Shown here: in pieces, positions 14,986 to 23,111 of the stretch | How positions within the stretch are numbered: position 1 is the stretch's first letter | Layout: each line of letters begins with the position of its first letter | The notes under the pieces: model-generated | What the model was told of the DNA's origin: nothing | Seen by the model: the letters and a program-made list of their open reading frames with translations, nothing else | The model's database searches: none | Source of the DNA: Thermoleophilaceae bacterium | Lineage (GTDB): Bacteria > Actinomycetota > Thermoleophilia > Solirubrobacterales > Thermoleophilaceae | Length of the DNA: 39,102 nt | NCBI GenBank assembly: GCA_016929195.1 | Contig: JAFGJG010000039.1 | Coordinates: 1-39,102 of the forward strand | Reading direction: 5' to 3' | Made by a program: the position numbers and the translations under genes

Positions 14986-16251
14986 CTATGCGCTCGGCGC
15001 GCCGGCCCTCTGCAGAGCCGTTTCCACGCGCTGGAGCGTCTCGTCGCGGCCCAGCGCGGCGACCGACTCGAAGATGCCCGGGGACACCGTCGTGCCGCTG
15101 ATCGCCACCCGCACCGGCTGGAAGACGTCCTTAGGCTTGACCCCGAGCCGCTCGACCACCGCGCGGAGCGCGGCCTCCACGCCCGCGGCGTCGAACGGCT
15201 CGACCGCGGCGAGCGCGTCGCGTGCGGCGCGGAGGTGCTCGGGGCCGCCGTTCGTCATCACCTTCTCCCAGGCCTTCTCGTCGACCGGCTGCGGCTCCAC
15301 GAGGAAGCCGGCGAGCGGCCAGAAGTCGGCGAGCGTCTGCAGCTTCTCCTGGCTGATCGCCACGGCCTCCTCCGGCACATCGCGCCCGACCCGCCGCTCG
15401 ATCCGCTCGCGCAGGTCAGGAACCGGCAGCTCGCGCATGTAGCGGCCGTTCATCCAGCGGAGCTTCTGCTCGTCGAAGACCGCCGGGCTGCGCGACACGC
15501 GCCCGAGGTCGAACGCGCTCACGAGATCGTCCGTCGAGAAGAACGTGGTCGACTCCGGGTCGCCCCAGCCGAGCAGCGCGATGTAGTTGCGGACCGCCTC
15601 CGGCAGGTAGCCGGTCTCGCGGAGCTCCTGGACGGAGGCGGCTCCATGTCGCTTGGAGAGCTTCTTCCCGTCGGGGCCGTGAAGCAGCGGCAGGTGGGCG
15701 TAGACCGGCCGCCCGGCGCCGAGGGCGTCGAGCATCAGGGCCTGGCGCGGCGTGTTCGAGAGGTGGTCGTCACCGCGGATCACGTGGGTGACGCCCATGT
15801 CGCGGTCGTCGACCGCCACGGCGAGGTTGTAGAGCGGCGTGCCGTCGGAGCGCTGGATCACGAAGTCCTGGAGCGCGCCGAGCGGAAAGCGCACCTCGCC
15901 GCGGATCACGTCGTCGATGGCGATCTCACCCTCGTCCGGCACCCGGAAGCGGATCGCCCCATCGTCCTCGTACGCGTGGCCGGAGTCCACGAGCTGCCGC
16001 ACGGCGTCCGCGTGCTCGGGGCCGCGCTCTGCCTGGGAGAACGGCCCCTCGTCCCAGTCGAGCTCGAGCCAGCGCAGGGCATCGAGGATCTGCTCGACGT
16101 TCTCCGGCGTGGAGCGCTCGCGGTCGGTGTCCTCGATGCGGAGGACCAGCGAGCCGCCCGACCCGCGGGCGGCAAGCCAGTTGTACAGTGCGGTCCGCGC
16201 CCCGCCGATGTGGAGCATCCCCGTGGGGGAAGGCGCGAAGCGGACCCTCAT
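14986..16251 (-). CDS. gltX: Glutamyl-tRNA synthetase, compact form
   Basis: A 421-residue class I synthetase that attaches glutamate to tRNA(Glu). The N-terminus RFAPSPTGMLHIGGART carries the HIGH signature, RIEDTDRERS is the conserved second motif, and KKLSKRHGAASV is KMSKS. VIRGDDHLSNTPRQ and LPLLHGPDGKKLSK complete the catalytic core; the C-terminal anticodon-binding part ends in the usual PVRVAISGTTVSPGIFESVAALGR. It is about 50 residues shorter than typical GluRS. The shortfall lies around residue 95, where SGHAYEDDGAIRFRVPDEG bridges a region that usually holds a 25-45 residue insert. ATG 16249-16251 is divergent from nfo with only 24 bases between. Confidence 0.95.
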   Translation of the reverse strand: MRVRFAPSPTGMLHIGGARTALYNWLAARGSGGSLVLRIEDTDRERSTPENVEQILDALRWLELDWDEGPFSQAERGPEHADAVRQLVDSGHAYEDDGAIRFRVPDEGEIAIDDVIRGEVRFPLGALQDFVIQRSDGTPLYNLAVAVDDRDMGVTHVIRGDDHLSNTPRQALMLDALGAGRPVYAHLPLLHGPDGKKLSKRHGAASVQELRETGYLPEAVRNYIALLGWGDPESTTFFSTDDLVSAFDLGRVSRSPAVFDEQKLRWMNGRYMRELPVPDLRERIERRVGRDVPEEAVAISQEKLQTLADFWPLAGFLVEPQPVDEKAWEKVMTNGGPEHLRAARDALAAVEPFDAAGVEAALRAVVERLGVKPKDVFQPVRVAISGTTVSPGIFESVAALGRDETLQRVETALQRAGAPSA

Positions 16252-16275
16252 CTTCTCGTCTGAAGTGATCTCTCG

Positions 16276-17151
16276 ATGCTAATCGGCGCCCACGTCTCGA
16301 CGGCGGGCGGGCTGGTCGCGGCGCACGAGCGCGGCCGCGAGCGGCGCTGCGACGCCATCCAGGTCTTCAACCAGTCGCCGCGCATGTGGCGACCCACGCG
16401 CTGGAAGGACGACGACATCGCCGAGTTCCGCGAGCTGATGGACGGAGGCCCCATCAGGTCGGTCGTGATCCACGCCGTGTACCTGATCAACTGCGCGAGC
16501 GAGGATCGGGAGCTGCGCTCGAAGTCGCTCGCCTCGCTGGTCCACGCGCTGCGGATGGGCGACGAGATCGGCGCCGACGGGGTCGTCGTGCATCCCGGCT
16601 CCGCGCTCAAGAGCGACAAGGGCAAGGCGATCGAGCGGGCCGCCAAGGTGATCGCGGAGGCGCTCGAGGAGTCCGGGCGCTGCCGCCTGCTGCTCGAGGA
16701 CACCGCGGGCGCCGGCTCCACGCTCGGCCGGAGCTTCGAGGAGCTGGCCCAGCTCGTTGAGCAGGCCGGCGGCTCGAAGCGGCTCGGCATCTGCCTCGAC
16801 TCCTGCCACCTGTTCGCGAGCGGCTTCGACGTGCGGACCGCCGACGGGTTGAAGTCGGTCCTCGACAAGGGCCTCCGGACGGTCGGGCGCGGGCGCCTGC
16901 GCTGCCTGCACGTGAACGACTCCAAGACGAAGCTGGGCTCGAACAGCGACCGCCACGCCCCGCTCGGCACCGGCGAGCTGGGCGCCCGCGGCTGCGCCGC
17001 CTTCCTATCCGAGCCGCGCTTCGAGAAGCTCCCGATCTTCTTCGAGGGACCCGGCTTCGCCGGCGAGGCACCCGCTGCCGAGGACGTGCGGCGAATGCGC
17101 GAGCTGCGCCGCAACGGGCTGCGCTCCCGCAGGCGCCGCGCGAAGGCCTAG
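16276..17151 (+). CDS. nfo: Endonuclease IV (AP endonuclease)
   Basis: A 291-residue apurinic/apyrimidinic endonuclease that nicks DNA 5' of abasic sites in base excision repair. It is a TIM barrel with three metal ions, and all ligands can be placed: His in VIHAVYLIN, His in VVVHPGS, Glu in LLLEDTAGAGS, Asp and His in CLDSCHLFASG, His in CLHVNDSK, Asp and His in SDRHAPLG, and Glu in FFEGPG, where most family members have ETP. The N-terminus MLIGAHVSTAGGL and the DAIQVFNQSPRMW strand are typical. The C-terminus is a short basic tail (RSRRRRAKA). It starts 24 bases from gltX on the other strand, and the following region holds a strong hairpin. Confidence 0.95.
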   Translation: MLIGAHVSTAGGLVAAHERGRERRCDAIQVFNQSPRMWRPTRWKDDDIAEFRELMDGGPIRSVVIHAVYLINCASEDRELRSKSLASLVHALRMGDEIGADGVVVHPGSALKSDKGKAIERAAKVIAEALEESGRCRLLLEDTAGAGSTLGRSFEELAQLVEQAGGSKRLGICLDSCHLFASGFDVRTADGLKSVLDKGLRTVGRGRLRCLHVNDSKTKLGSNSDRHAPLGTGELGARGCAAFLSEPRFEKLPIFFEGPGFAGEAPAAEDVRRMRELRRNGLRSRRRRAKA

Positions 17152-17194
17152 TCGCTCACCCGGGCGCACTCCTCCTCGTCGCGGCGAACTGTGA

Positions 17195-17225
17195 CGTCTC
17201 GCGCCCGACAGGTGGGCGCGAGACG
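17195..17225. terminator. Hairpin between convergent genes, likely bidirectional terminator
   Basis: A perfect 12-base-pair stem (17195-17206 with 17214-17225) encloses a 7-base loop. It lies between the stop of nfo (17151, plus) and the stop of the cysteine-rich gene (17237, minus). There is no T-run on either side, as is common for terminator-like hairpins in high-GC actinobacteria. Confidence 0.65.
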
Positions 17226-17236
17226 GCTCGGTTCGG

Positions 17237-17620
17237 CTAGAGGCGGTCGCGCAGGTCGAACTCGTCCGCGACCGGGACCTCGAAGAAGTCCGGGTTCACG
17301 CAGTCGAACGCCTCGCTGTAGCCGTCGTAGGCCCGCTCGACGCTCGCGCGGCACTGGGGCAGCGCCAGGCCGCTCATCTTGACTCCGCCGAAGCCCTGGC
17401 GGGTGCGCTCGGCCTGCTCGAACATCTCCACGTCGATCTCGCCGCGGAAGACCTTGTTCATGCAGCCCATGAAGCGGCGGCCGCTCTCCTCGTCGTCGTA
17501 GAGGTAGAGGAACTTGCAGCCCGACTCGATGCATCCCGACGGGTGGACGACGCGGTCGCAGAACGCGCAGCACTGACGACACTCGTGGAGCTCCGCGGTA
17601 GGCGTCGGTAGTGACTGCAC
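17237..17620 (-). CDS. Cysteine-rich conserved hypothetical protein
   Basis: A 127-residue protein from GTG 17620. The N-terminal half holds a dense Cys cluster, ECRQCCAFCDRVVHPSGC followed by ESGC, then GCMNKVF, and further single Cys residues in LPQCRAS and DCVNPDFF: nine in all. The spacing CxxCCxxC and the invariant-looking GCIESGCKFLY segment suggest a metal or Fe-S site, but no characterised family is recognised. I have the impression of similar proteins in actinobacteria, which is recollection, not a search. It is separated from dnaE downstream by only 27 bases on the same strand and may depend on dnaE transcription from upstream. Confidence 0.75.
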   Translation of the reverse strand: MQSLPTPTAELHECRQCCAFCDRVVHPSGCIESGCKFLYLYDDEESGRRFMGCMNKVFRGEIDVEMFEQAERTRQGFGGVKMSGLALPQCRASVERAYDGYSEAFDCVNPDFFEVPVADEFDLRDRL

Positions 17621-17647
17621 CCGGCCAGTGTAGAGAGACTCAGGGGG

Positions 17648-20600
17648 TCAGGCGACCACGCGCGCGGCCCCGTGCAGAGCGCCCAACTCGCTTCTGCAGG
17701 CGCTGTCCGCGGACACTCTGAAGTCGTCTCCGAGGAGGAGCCGGCGCTCCCCCACGGCGAGCAGGAGCTCGTGGTCGCCGGGGTGGTGCGTGACCACCTC
17801 GCGCAGGTCCACGAGGAACCCTTCGGGGACACCCGGCGACACGTGCAGCGTGAGCCGCCGCAGCACCGGCCCGGCGGCCAGCTCGGCCGCCGCCACCTCC
17901 ACCTCCTCGGGTGTCGGCTCGAACGCCTCGACCTCCTGCGCCACGAGCTTGGTCTCCCCCGCCTCCTTGTGGTCCACGCGACCGCGCACCAGCACGACGC
18001 GGTCCACATCCACCTGGCCCTCGTTCTTCGCGTACGCCGAGTTGAAGACGAGCAGCTCGACCTGGCCCTCGAGGTCGTCGAGCGTGGCGAACATCATCGG
18101 CTCGCCCTTCTTCGTGCGGATCCGCTTGCACTCGCTGATCATCCCGCCGACCGTGACCCACTCGCCGTCCTTCTTCTGCCCGATCTCGGCGAGCGAGCAG
18201 TCGACCTTCGCGCGGAGCGCCGGGCGCACCTCCTTGAGCGGGTGGCTCGAAAGGAAGAGCCCGAGCGTCTCCTTCTCCCACCCGTTCAGCACCTGGCGCT
18301 CGTCCGGGAGCGGCGGGACCGGCAGGTCGTGGTGGGCGGCGCCGCCGCCGTCGGAGTCGCCCAGGTCGAAGAACGAGCCCTGGCCGAGCTGCGCGTCCTG
18401 CTGGGCCTGCGCCCCGGCGGCCTGTGCCCGCGCCATCACCTCCATGATCCCCGTGCGGGTGCCGGGCAGCGACTCGAGCGCCCCGCACTTCACCAGCGAC
18501 TCGATCGCCTTCTTGTTCACCGCGCGGCAGTCCACCCGCCGGCAGAAGTCCCAGATGGACGTGAACGGGCCGCCCTCCTCACGGGCGCGCAGGATCGCCG
18601 CGACGGCCTGGGAGCCCACGTTCTTCACCGCGTCGAGACCGAAGCGGATGTTGCCCTCGACGACCTTGAAGTCGTGGCCCGACTGGTTGACGTCGGGCGG
18701 CAGCACCTCGATGCCCATGTCCTCGCAGCGGGCGACGAAGAACGGCACCTTGTCCTTCGTGGACATGACCGAGCTGATCAGCGCAGCCATGTACTCGGCG
18801 GGGTAGTTCGCCTTCAGCCAGGCGGTGCGGTACGAGATCAGCCCGTAGCAGGCCGCGTGCGAGCGGTTGAACGAATAGTCCGCCGCGGCCTCGTTGACCG
18901 ACCAGAGCTCCTGGATGACCGTCTCGGACGTGCCCGTGCCGCGCGCGCCGTCCACGAAGCGGTCCTTCAGCGCCGCCATGCGGTCGCGCTGCTTCTTGCC
19001 GATCGCCTTGCGCAGGTCGTCGGCCTCGGGGCCGGAGAAGCCGGCGATCGCCTTGGCGATCTGCATCGACTGCTCCTGGTAGAGGATCACCCCGTAGCTC
19101 GACTCGGTTATGGACCGGAGCCGCTCGTCCGGATAGGTGACCGCCTCGGGGTTGCGCTTGTTCCGCGCGTACACGTCGATGTAGCGCATCGCGCCCGGCC
19201 GGTAGAGCGCGTTCAGCGCGACGAGGTCGTTGAACTCGGTCGGCTTGACCTTGCGGAGCGCCTCCTGCATGCCGTCGGACTCGAACTGGAACACGCCGAC
19301 CGAGTCGCCCCGCTGGAGCATCTCGTAGGTCTTCGGGTCGTCGAGCGGGAGCGCTGCCATGTCCGGCCGCGAGCCGGTGGACTCCTCGATGATGTCGAGC
19401 GCCGCCTCGATCACGTCGAGGTTCCGCAGGCCGAGGAAGTCCATCTTCAGCAGGCCGATCTCCTCGATCGGCTTCATCGAGTACTGCGTGACCGTCCGGT
19501 AGGAGCGCTCGCCGTCGGGCGTGACCGCGCCGCGGTCCTCGGCGAGCTGGAGCGGCACGATGTCCGTGAGCGGGCGGTCCGCGATCACCACGGCGGCGGC
19601 ATGGATCGACGAGTTCCGGACGATGCCCTCGAGCCCCTTGGCCGTCTCGATCACCTGGCGCGCCTCGGGCTCCGTGTCGTAGACCCGGCGCAGCTCCGGC
19701 TCCTCGGCGAGGTACTCGTCGAACGTCTTCGAGCGCCCCATGACCGGCTCGGGGATCAGCTTCGCGAGGCGGTCCCCGGTGCCGTAGTCGAAGCCCAGCA
19801 CGCGCGCGGCGTCGCGCGTGGCGGCGCGCGGGAACATCCGGCCGAACGTGACGATCTGCGCGACCGACTCGCGCCCGTACTTGCCGGCGACGTACTGGAT
19901 GACGCGCTCGCGGCCCTTCACCGAGAAGTCGATGTCGATGTCCGGCATCGAGATGCGCTCGGCGTTCAGGAAGCGCTCGAAGAGCAGGTCGTACTCGAGC
20001 GGGTCCACGTCCGTGATCCGCAGCGAGTACGAGACGATCGAGCCGGCGGCGGACCCGCGGCCCGGGCCGACCGCGATCCCGCTGTCCTTCGCGAACTTGA
20101 CGAAGTCCCAGACGATCAGGAAGTAGGCGGCGAAGCCCATCTTCTCGATCACGTCGAGCTCCATCTCGAGCCGCTCCACGGCCGCCGCCGGGGGCGGGTC
20201 GCCGTAGCGGACGCGGAGGCCCTCGTGGGCGAGCCGGCGCAGGTACTCCCCCTCCGGCTCGCCGTCCGGCGTCTCGAAGCGCGGGATGAGCATCTTCCCG
20301 AGCTCGATCTCCACCTCGCAGCGCTCGGCGATCTCAACCGAGGTCGGGACCGCCTCGGGCCAGGGCGCGAACGCCTCCGCCATCTCGGCCGTGTCCTTCA
20401 GGTAGAACTCGTTCGTGTCGAAGCTCAGCTTCGGCTCGGCGAGCGTGCTCTTCGTCTGGACGCAGAGGAGCGCCCGGTGATGGTCGAAGTCGTCGCGGCC
20501 CAGGTAGTGGACGTCCGCCGTGCCGACGACGGGGCGCCCGACCTCACGCGCGATCCGCGCGATCTCCTCGTTGGCCTTGTTCTGCTCGGCGATGCCGTTG

Positions 20601-21121
20601 CGCTGGAGCTCGAAGTAGACGTCCTCCGGGCCGAACACCTGGATCAGGTCGTCCGCGTGCGCGCGGGCGTCCTCGGGCGCCCCCTCCACGATCCGCCGGC
20701 AGAAGCGCGACTGGAGGCAACCGGTCAGGGCGATCACGCCGGCCGAGTGGCGCGAGAGCAGTTCCATGTCCACGTTGGCCTTGCCGCGGCGGTACCCCTC
20801 GAGGTATCCGGCGGAGCTGAGCTTCACGAGGTTGCGGAAGCCCTCGTCGCTCTGGGCGAGCAGCGTCAGGTGGTTGCGCTCGTAGCGGACGGCCTCCGAC
20901 CTGATGTCGTCGACCAGGTACGCCTCGACGCCGATGATCGGCTTGATCCCGTGCTTCTTGCAGGCCTTGTAGTGCTCGATGGCGCCGTTCATGACGCCGT
21001 GGTCGGTCAGTCCGAGCGCGGGCTGGCCGAAGGACGCCGCGCGCTCGGCCAGAGCGTCGATGCGGCAGGCGCCGTCGAGGACCGAGTACTCCGAATGGAC
21101 ATGCAGGTGGACCGCCGTCAC
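17648..21121 (-). CDS. dnaE: DNA polymerase III alpha subunit (DnaE1 type)
   Basis: An 1157-residue replicative polymerase from GTG 21121. The N-terminal PHP domain (about 1-270) keeps every metal ligand of the mycobacterial DnaE1 proofreading nuclease that I can place: HLHVH, LDG, TDHG, GVEAY, RNHLTLL, TGC and ADVHY. The polymerase core has GPGRGSAAGSIVSY, the catalytic PDIDIDFS acidic triad, and the fingers, followed by helix-hairpin-helix (VDCRAVNKKAIESLVKCGA) and an OB fold near the end (VTVGGMISECKRIRTKKG, FATLDDLEGQVELLVFNSAY). It probably proofreads through its own PHP site rather than a DnaQ partner. The only promoter-like element is a TATATT box a few bases upstream. Confidence 0.97.
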   Translation of the reverse strand: MTAVHLHVHSEYSVLDGACRIDALAERAASFGQPALGLTDHGVMNGAIEHYKACKKHGIKPIIGVEAYLVDDIRSEAVRYERNHLTLLAQSDEGFRNLVKLSSAGYLEGYRRGKANVDMELLSRHSAGVIALTGCLQSRFCRRIVEGAPEDARAHADDLIQVFGPEDVYFELQRNGIAEQNKANEEIARIAREVGRPVVGTADVHYLGRDDFDHHRALLCVQTKSTLAEPKLSFDTNEFYLKDTAEMAEAFAPWPEAVPTSVEIAERCEVEIELGKMLIPRFETPDGEPEGEYLRRLAHEGLRVRYGDPPPAAAVERLEMELDVIEKMGFAAYFLIVWDFVKFAKDSGIAVGPGRGSAAGSIVSYSLRITDVDPLEYDLLFERFLNAERISMPDIDIDFSVKGRERVIQYVAGKYGRESVAQIVTFGRMFPRAATRDAARVLGFDYGTGDRLAKLIPEPVMGRSKTFDEYLAEEPELRRVYDTEPEARQVIETAKGLEGIVRNSSIHAAAVVIADRPLTDIVPLQLAEDRGAVTPDGERSYRTVTQYSMKPIEEIGLLKMDFLGLRNLDVIEAALDIIEESTGSRPDMAALPLDDPKTYEMLQRGDSVGVFQFESDGMQEALRKVKPTEFNDLVALNALYRPGAMRYIDVYARNKRNPEAVTYPDERLRSITESSYGVILYQEQSMQIAKAIAGFSGPEADDLRKAIGKKQRDRMAALKDRFVDGARGTGTSETVIQELWSVNEAAADYSFNRSHAACYGLISYRTAWLKANYPAEYMAALISSVMSTKDKVPFFVARCEDMGIEVLPPDVNQSGHDFKVVEGNIRFGLDAVKNVGSQAVAAILRAREEGGPFTSIWDFCRRVDCRAVNKKAIESLVKCGALESLPGTRTGIMEVMARAQAAGAQAQQDAQLGQGSFFDLGDSDGGGAAHHDLPVPPLPDERQVLNGWEKETLGLFLSSHPLKEVRPALRAKVDCSLAEIGQKKDGEWVTVGGMISECKRIRTKKGEPMMFATLDDLEGQVELLVFNSAYAKNEGQVDVDRVVLVRGRVDHKEAGETKLVAQEVEAFEPTPEEVEVAAAELAAGPVLRRLTLHVSPGVPEGFLVDLREVVTHHPGDHELLLAVGERRLLLGDDFRVSADSACRSELGALHGAARVVA

Positions 21122-21130
21122 GGGGTCCCG

Positions 21131-21136
21131 AATATA
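21131..21136 (-). promoter_or_regulatory. Candidate -10 box of dnaE
   Basis: TATATT on the minus strand lies nine bases before the GTG at 21121, which predicts a leader of zero to three bases. No -35 match is visible and there is no ribosome binding site, so this suggests a nearly leaderless dnaE transcript. Confidence 0.35.
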
Positions 21137-21196
21137 GGGTCGGGACCGGACCGCTCCCGGGGGTGGCTCCGCTAGTTGCGGAGTGTTCCGCGGGGG

Positions 21197-21364
21197 CTAC
21201 TCGCCGTCGTTCGCCTTGGCGGCGAGGATGCCGCCGACGAGCACGAGCGCGATGATGGCCAGGGCGCCGAGCTTGACGCGGTTCTGGGCCATCTTGCGCT
21301 TCGCGACGCGGGTGCCGATCTGCCACACGACCCAGCCGATCACCGTATATCCGCGCGTGTTCAT
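21197..21364 (-). CDS. 55-aa membrane protein coupled to argG
   Basis: A 55-residue protein from ATG 21362-21364, overlapping the argG stop by four bases (ATGA), so it is translated by coupling. The sequence has a hydrophobic N-terminal GYTVIGWVVWQIGTRVAKR, a basic loop KRKMAQNRVK, and a membrane segment LGALAIIALVLVGGILAAK, with a short acidic end. This is the usual look of a small single- or double-pass inner-membrane protein. It has no recognisable family. The position at the end of an arginine operon is the only hint of role, and it need not be functional. Confidence 0.75.
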   Translation of the reverse strand: MNTRGYTVIGWVVWQIGTRVAKRKMAQNRVKLGALAIIALVLVGGILAAKANDGE

Positions 21365-22635
21365 TCGCTCTCCTGTTCCCGGTTCCGGATCTTGTAAGCC
21401 ATGCGCGACTGGAGGCTCCAGAGCTCGATGAACCCCGGGCTCGCCTGCTGGGAGAAGAGGCCGCCCGACTCGCCGAAGCCCGCCAGGGCCTGGTCGTAGA
21501 GCGCGTTCGGCGAGCGTCGCGCCACCGCGCGCGCCGAGCCCTTGTAGAGCCGCATCGTGATCGAGCCGGTCACATGCTCGTTCACCGCGTCCATGTACGC
21601 GTTCAGGTCCGAGAGGAGCGGCTCGTGCCAGAGGCCCGCGTAGACCAGGAACGCCCAGTGGTTGTCCAGCGCCGGCTTGAAGTTGTTCTGGTGGATCGTG
21701 CCGACGAGCTTCTCGAGCTCCTTGTGCGCCGGCAGGATCACGGCCGCGGCGGGGACCTCGTACAGGTCGCGCACCTTGAGGCCGACGATCCGGTCCTCCA
21801 CGTGGTCGACGATCCCCACCCCGTGGCGGGCCCCGATCTCGCCGACGCGCTCGAGCAGCTCGACGAGGCCCAGCCGCTCGCCGTCCACCGCCACCGGGCG
21901 CCCGCGCTCGAACTCGATGACCAGGTCCTGCGGCACGTCGGGCGCGTCCTCGGGGAGCGTGACGAGCTGGAAGACGTCGTCGCGAGGGGGCTCCTCGAGG
22001 TCCTCGATCGGGCCGCCCTCGGACGAGCGGCCCCAGATGTTGTCGTCGATCGAGTACGGCGGCGCCTCGGTCCCCCCCTTGACTGGGATCCCGTGCTCGC
22101 GCGCGTACTCGATCTCCTCCTCGCGGCCCATCTGCCACCCACGCACCGGGGCGATGATCTTCATCTCGGGCGCCAGCGTCAGCACCGTCGACTCGATCCG
22201 CACCTGGTCGTTGCCCTTGCCGGTGCAGCCGTGGGCGATCGTGTCGCAGCCCGACTCGCGCGCCTTCTCCACGGCGAGCTTCGCGATCAGCGGCCGGCCG
22301 AGCGCCGTGAACAGCGGATAGCCGCCCCCGTAGAGCGCGTTCGCCTTGATGGCGGGCGCCACGTACTCGTCCGCGAACTCCTCGCGCGCGTCCACGATGT
22401 AGCACTCGAGGGCGCCGAGCTGGAGCGCCTTCCCGCGGACCACGTCGAAGTCCTCGCCCGGCTGGCCGAGGTTGACGGTCAGCGCCACGACCTCGGCCTC
22501 GTACTCGTCCTGGATCCACTTGAGCATCACGCTCGTGTCGAGCCCGCCCGAGTAGAGCAGGAGGACGCGCCCGACCTCGCCGGGCTCGGCCTCGTAGGAG
22601 CCGACCGCGCGCAGCTGCGTGTGCTCTTCGCTCAT
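21361..22635 (-). CDS. argG: Argininosuccinate synthase
   Basis: A 424-residue enzyme that condenses citrulline and aspartate using ATP in arginine synthesis. The ATP-binding P-loop LLLYSGGLDTSVMLKWI lies near residue 28; ALTVNLGQPGEDFDVVRGKA, the ATP/citrulline region AHGCTGKGNDQVR and GTEAPPYSIDDNIWGRS are clear, as is the late SITMRLYKGSARAVARRSPNALY. Start ATG 22635 gives the leading MSEEHTQLRAVGSYEAEP extension of about 20 residues; a GTG four codons upstream is possible. No ribosome binding site is evident. It lies 13 bases after the cyclotransferase-like gene and four bases overlap the 55-aa gene that follows. No argH is in the window. Confidence 0.97.
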   Translation of the reverse strand: MSEEHTQLRAVGSYEAEPGEVGRVLLLYSGGLDTSVMLKWIQDEYEAEVVALTVNLGQPGEDFDVVRGKALQLGALECYIVDAREEFADEYVAPAIKANALYGGGYPLFTALGRPLIAKLAVEKARESGCDTIAHGCTGKGNDQVRIESTVLTLAPEMKIIAPVRGWQMGREEEIEYAREHGIPVKGGTEAPPYSIDDNIWGRSSEGGPIEDLEEPPRDDVFQLVTLPEDAPDVPQDLVIEFERGRPVAVDGERLGLVELLERVGEIGARHGVGIVDHVEDRIVGLKVRDLYEVPAAAVILPAHKELEKLVGTIHQNNFKPALDNHWAFLVYAGLWHEPLLSDLNAYMDAVNEHVTGSITMRLYKGSARAVARRSPNALYDQALAGFGESGGLFSQQASPGFIELWSLQSRMAYKIRNREQESE

Positions 22636-22648
22636 CGGGCCGGGCACG

Positions 22649-23110
22649 CTATCCGTTGCGGAAGCGGCCGGCTCGGCCGGCTGCGCACCGATCCCATCCG
22701 CGCAGCACCGAGTCCAGGACCGCGAGCCATTCGGCCGGCAGGCCGCGCTCGCGCGCGCCGGCGAGCACCAGGGCCGCGTAGTCCGGCGTGGCCGGCGGCG
22801 CATCGCGCTCCTTGTCGATGACCTCGTAGGTCTGGGCGGCGAGGCGCTCGCCGCCCCGCTCCACCTCCACGCGCACGCGCCGGTACGCCAGGCCGGCGCC
22901 CTCCTTGCGGTCGAGCGCGGCCATGAGCGGCTCGTCGACCTCGTACAGGGCACCCCACACTCGCTCGCCGAGCGCAGGGACGACGTCCACGACCCCTCCG
23001 CCCCAGCGGATCGAACGGCGGTTCAGCTCGAGGCGGTGGTCGGGCAGCACGGCGGGGCCGACGAAGCCGCCGTCCAGCGCGAGGTTGCTGCCGTAGGCGA
23101 ACAGCAGCAC
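22649..23110 (-). CDS. Gamma-glutamylcyclotransferase-like protein
   Basis: A 153-residue protein from GTG 23110, one base after the argD stop. The N-terminal LLFAYGSNLAL is the substrate-binding loop of the GGCT/AIG2 family, and LDRKEGAGLAYRRVRVEV carries the catalytic-position Glu. Family members open gamma-glutamyl amines or dipeptides to pyroglutamate; bacterial ones vary in substrate. The gene sits in the slot where most actinobacterial arginine operons carry argF (ornithine carbamoyltransferase), but it is unrelated to it. A link to arginine or glutamate metabolism is suggested by position only. Confidence 0.85.
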   Translation of the reverse strand: MLLFAYGSNLALDGGFVGPAVLPDHRLELNRRSIRWGGGVVDVVPALGERVWGALYEVDEPLMAALDRKEGAGLAYRRVRVEVERGGERLAAQTYEVIDKERDAPPATPDYAALVLAGARERGLPAEWLAVLDSVLRGWDRCAAGRAGRFRNG

Positions 23111-23111
23111 G

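Noticed and set aside
17672-21175. A very long plus-strand open frame opposite dnaE (over 1100 codons)
   Set aside because: It is an antisense shadow caused by high GC codon bias; the minus strand has full PHP, catalytic and OB motifs, the plus frame is Arg/Leu/Ala-rich without any family signature.
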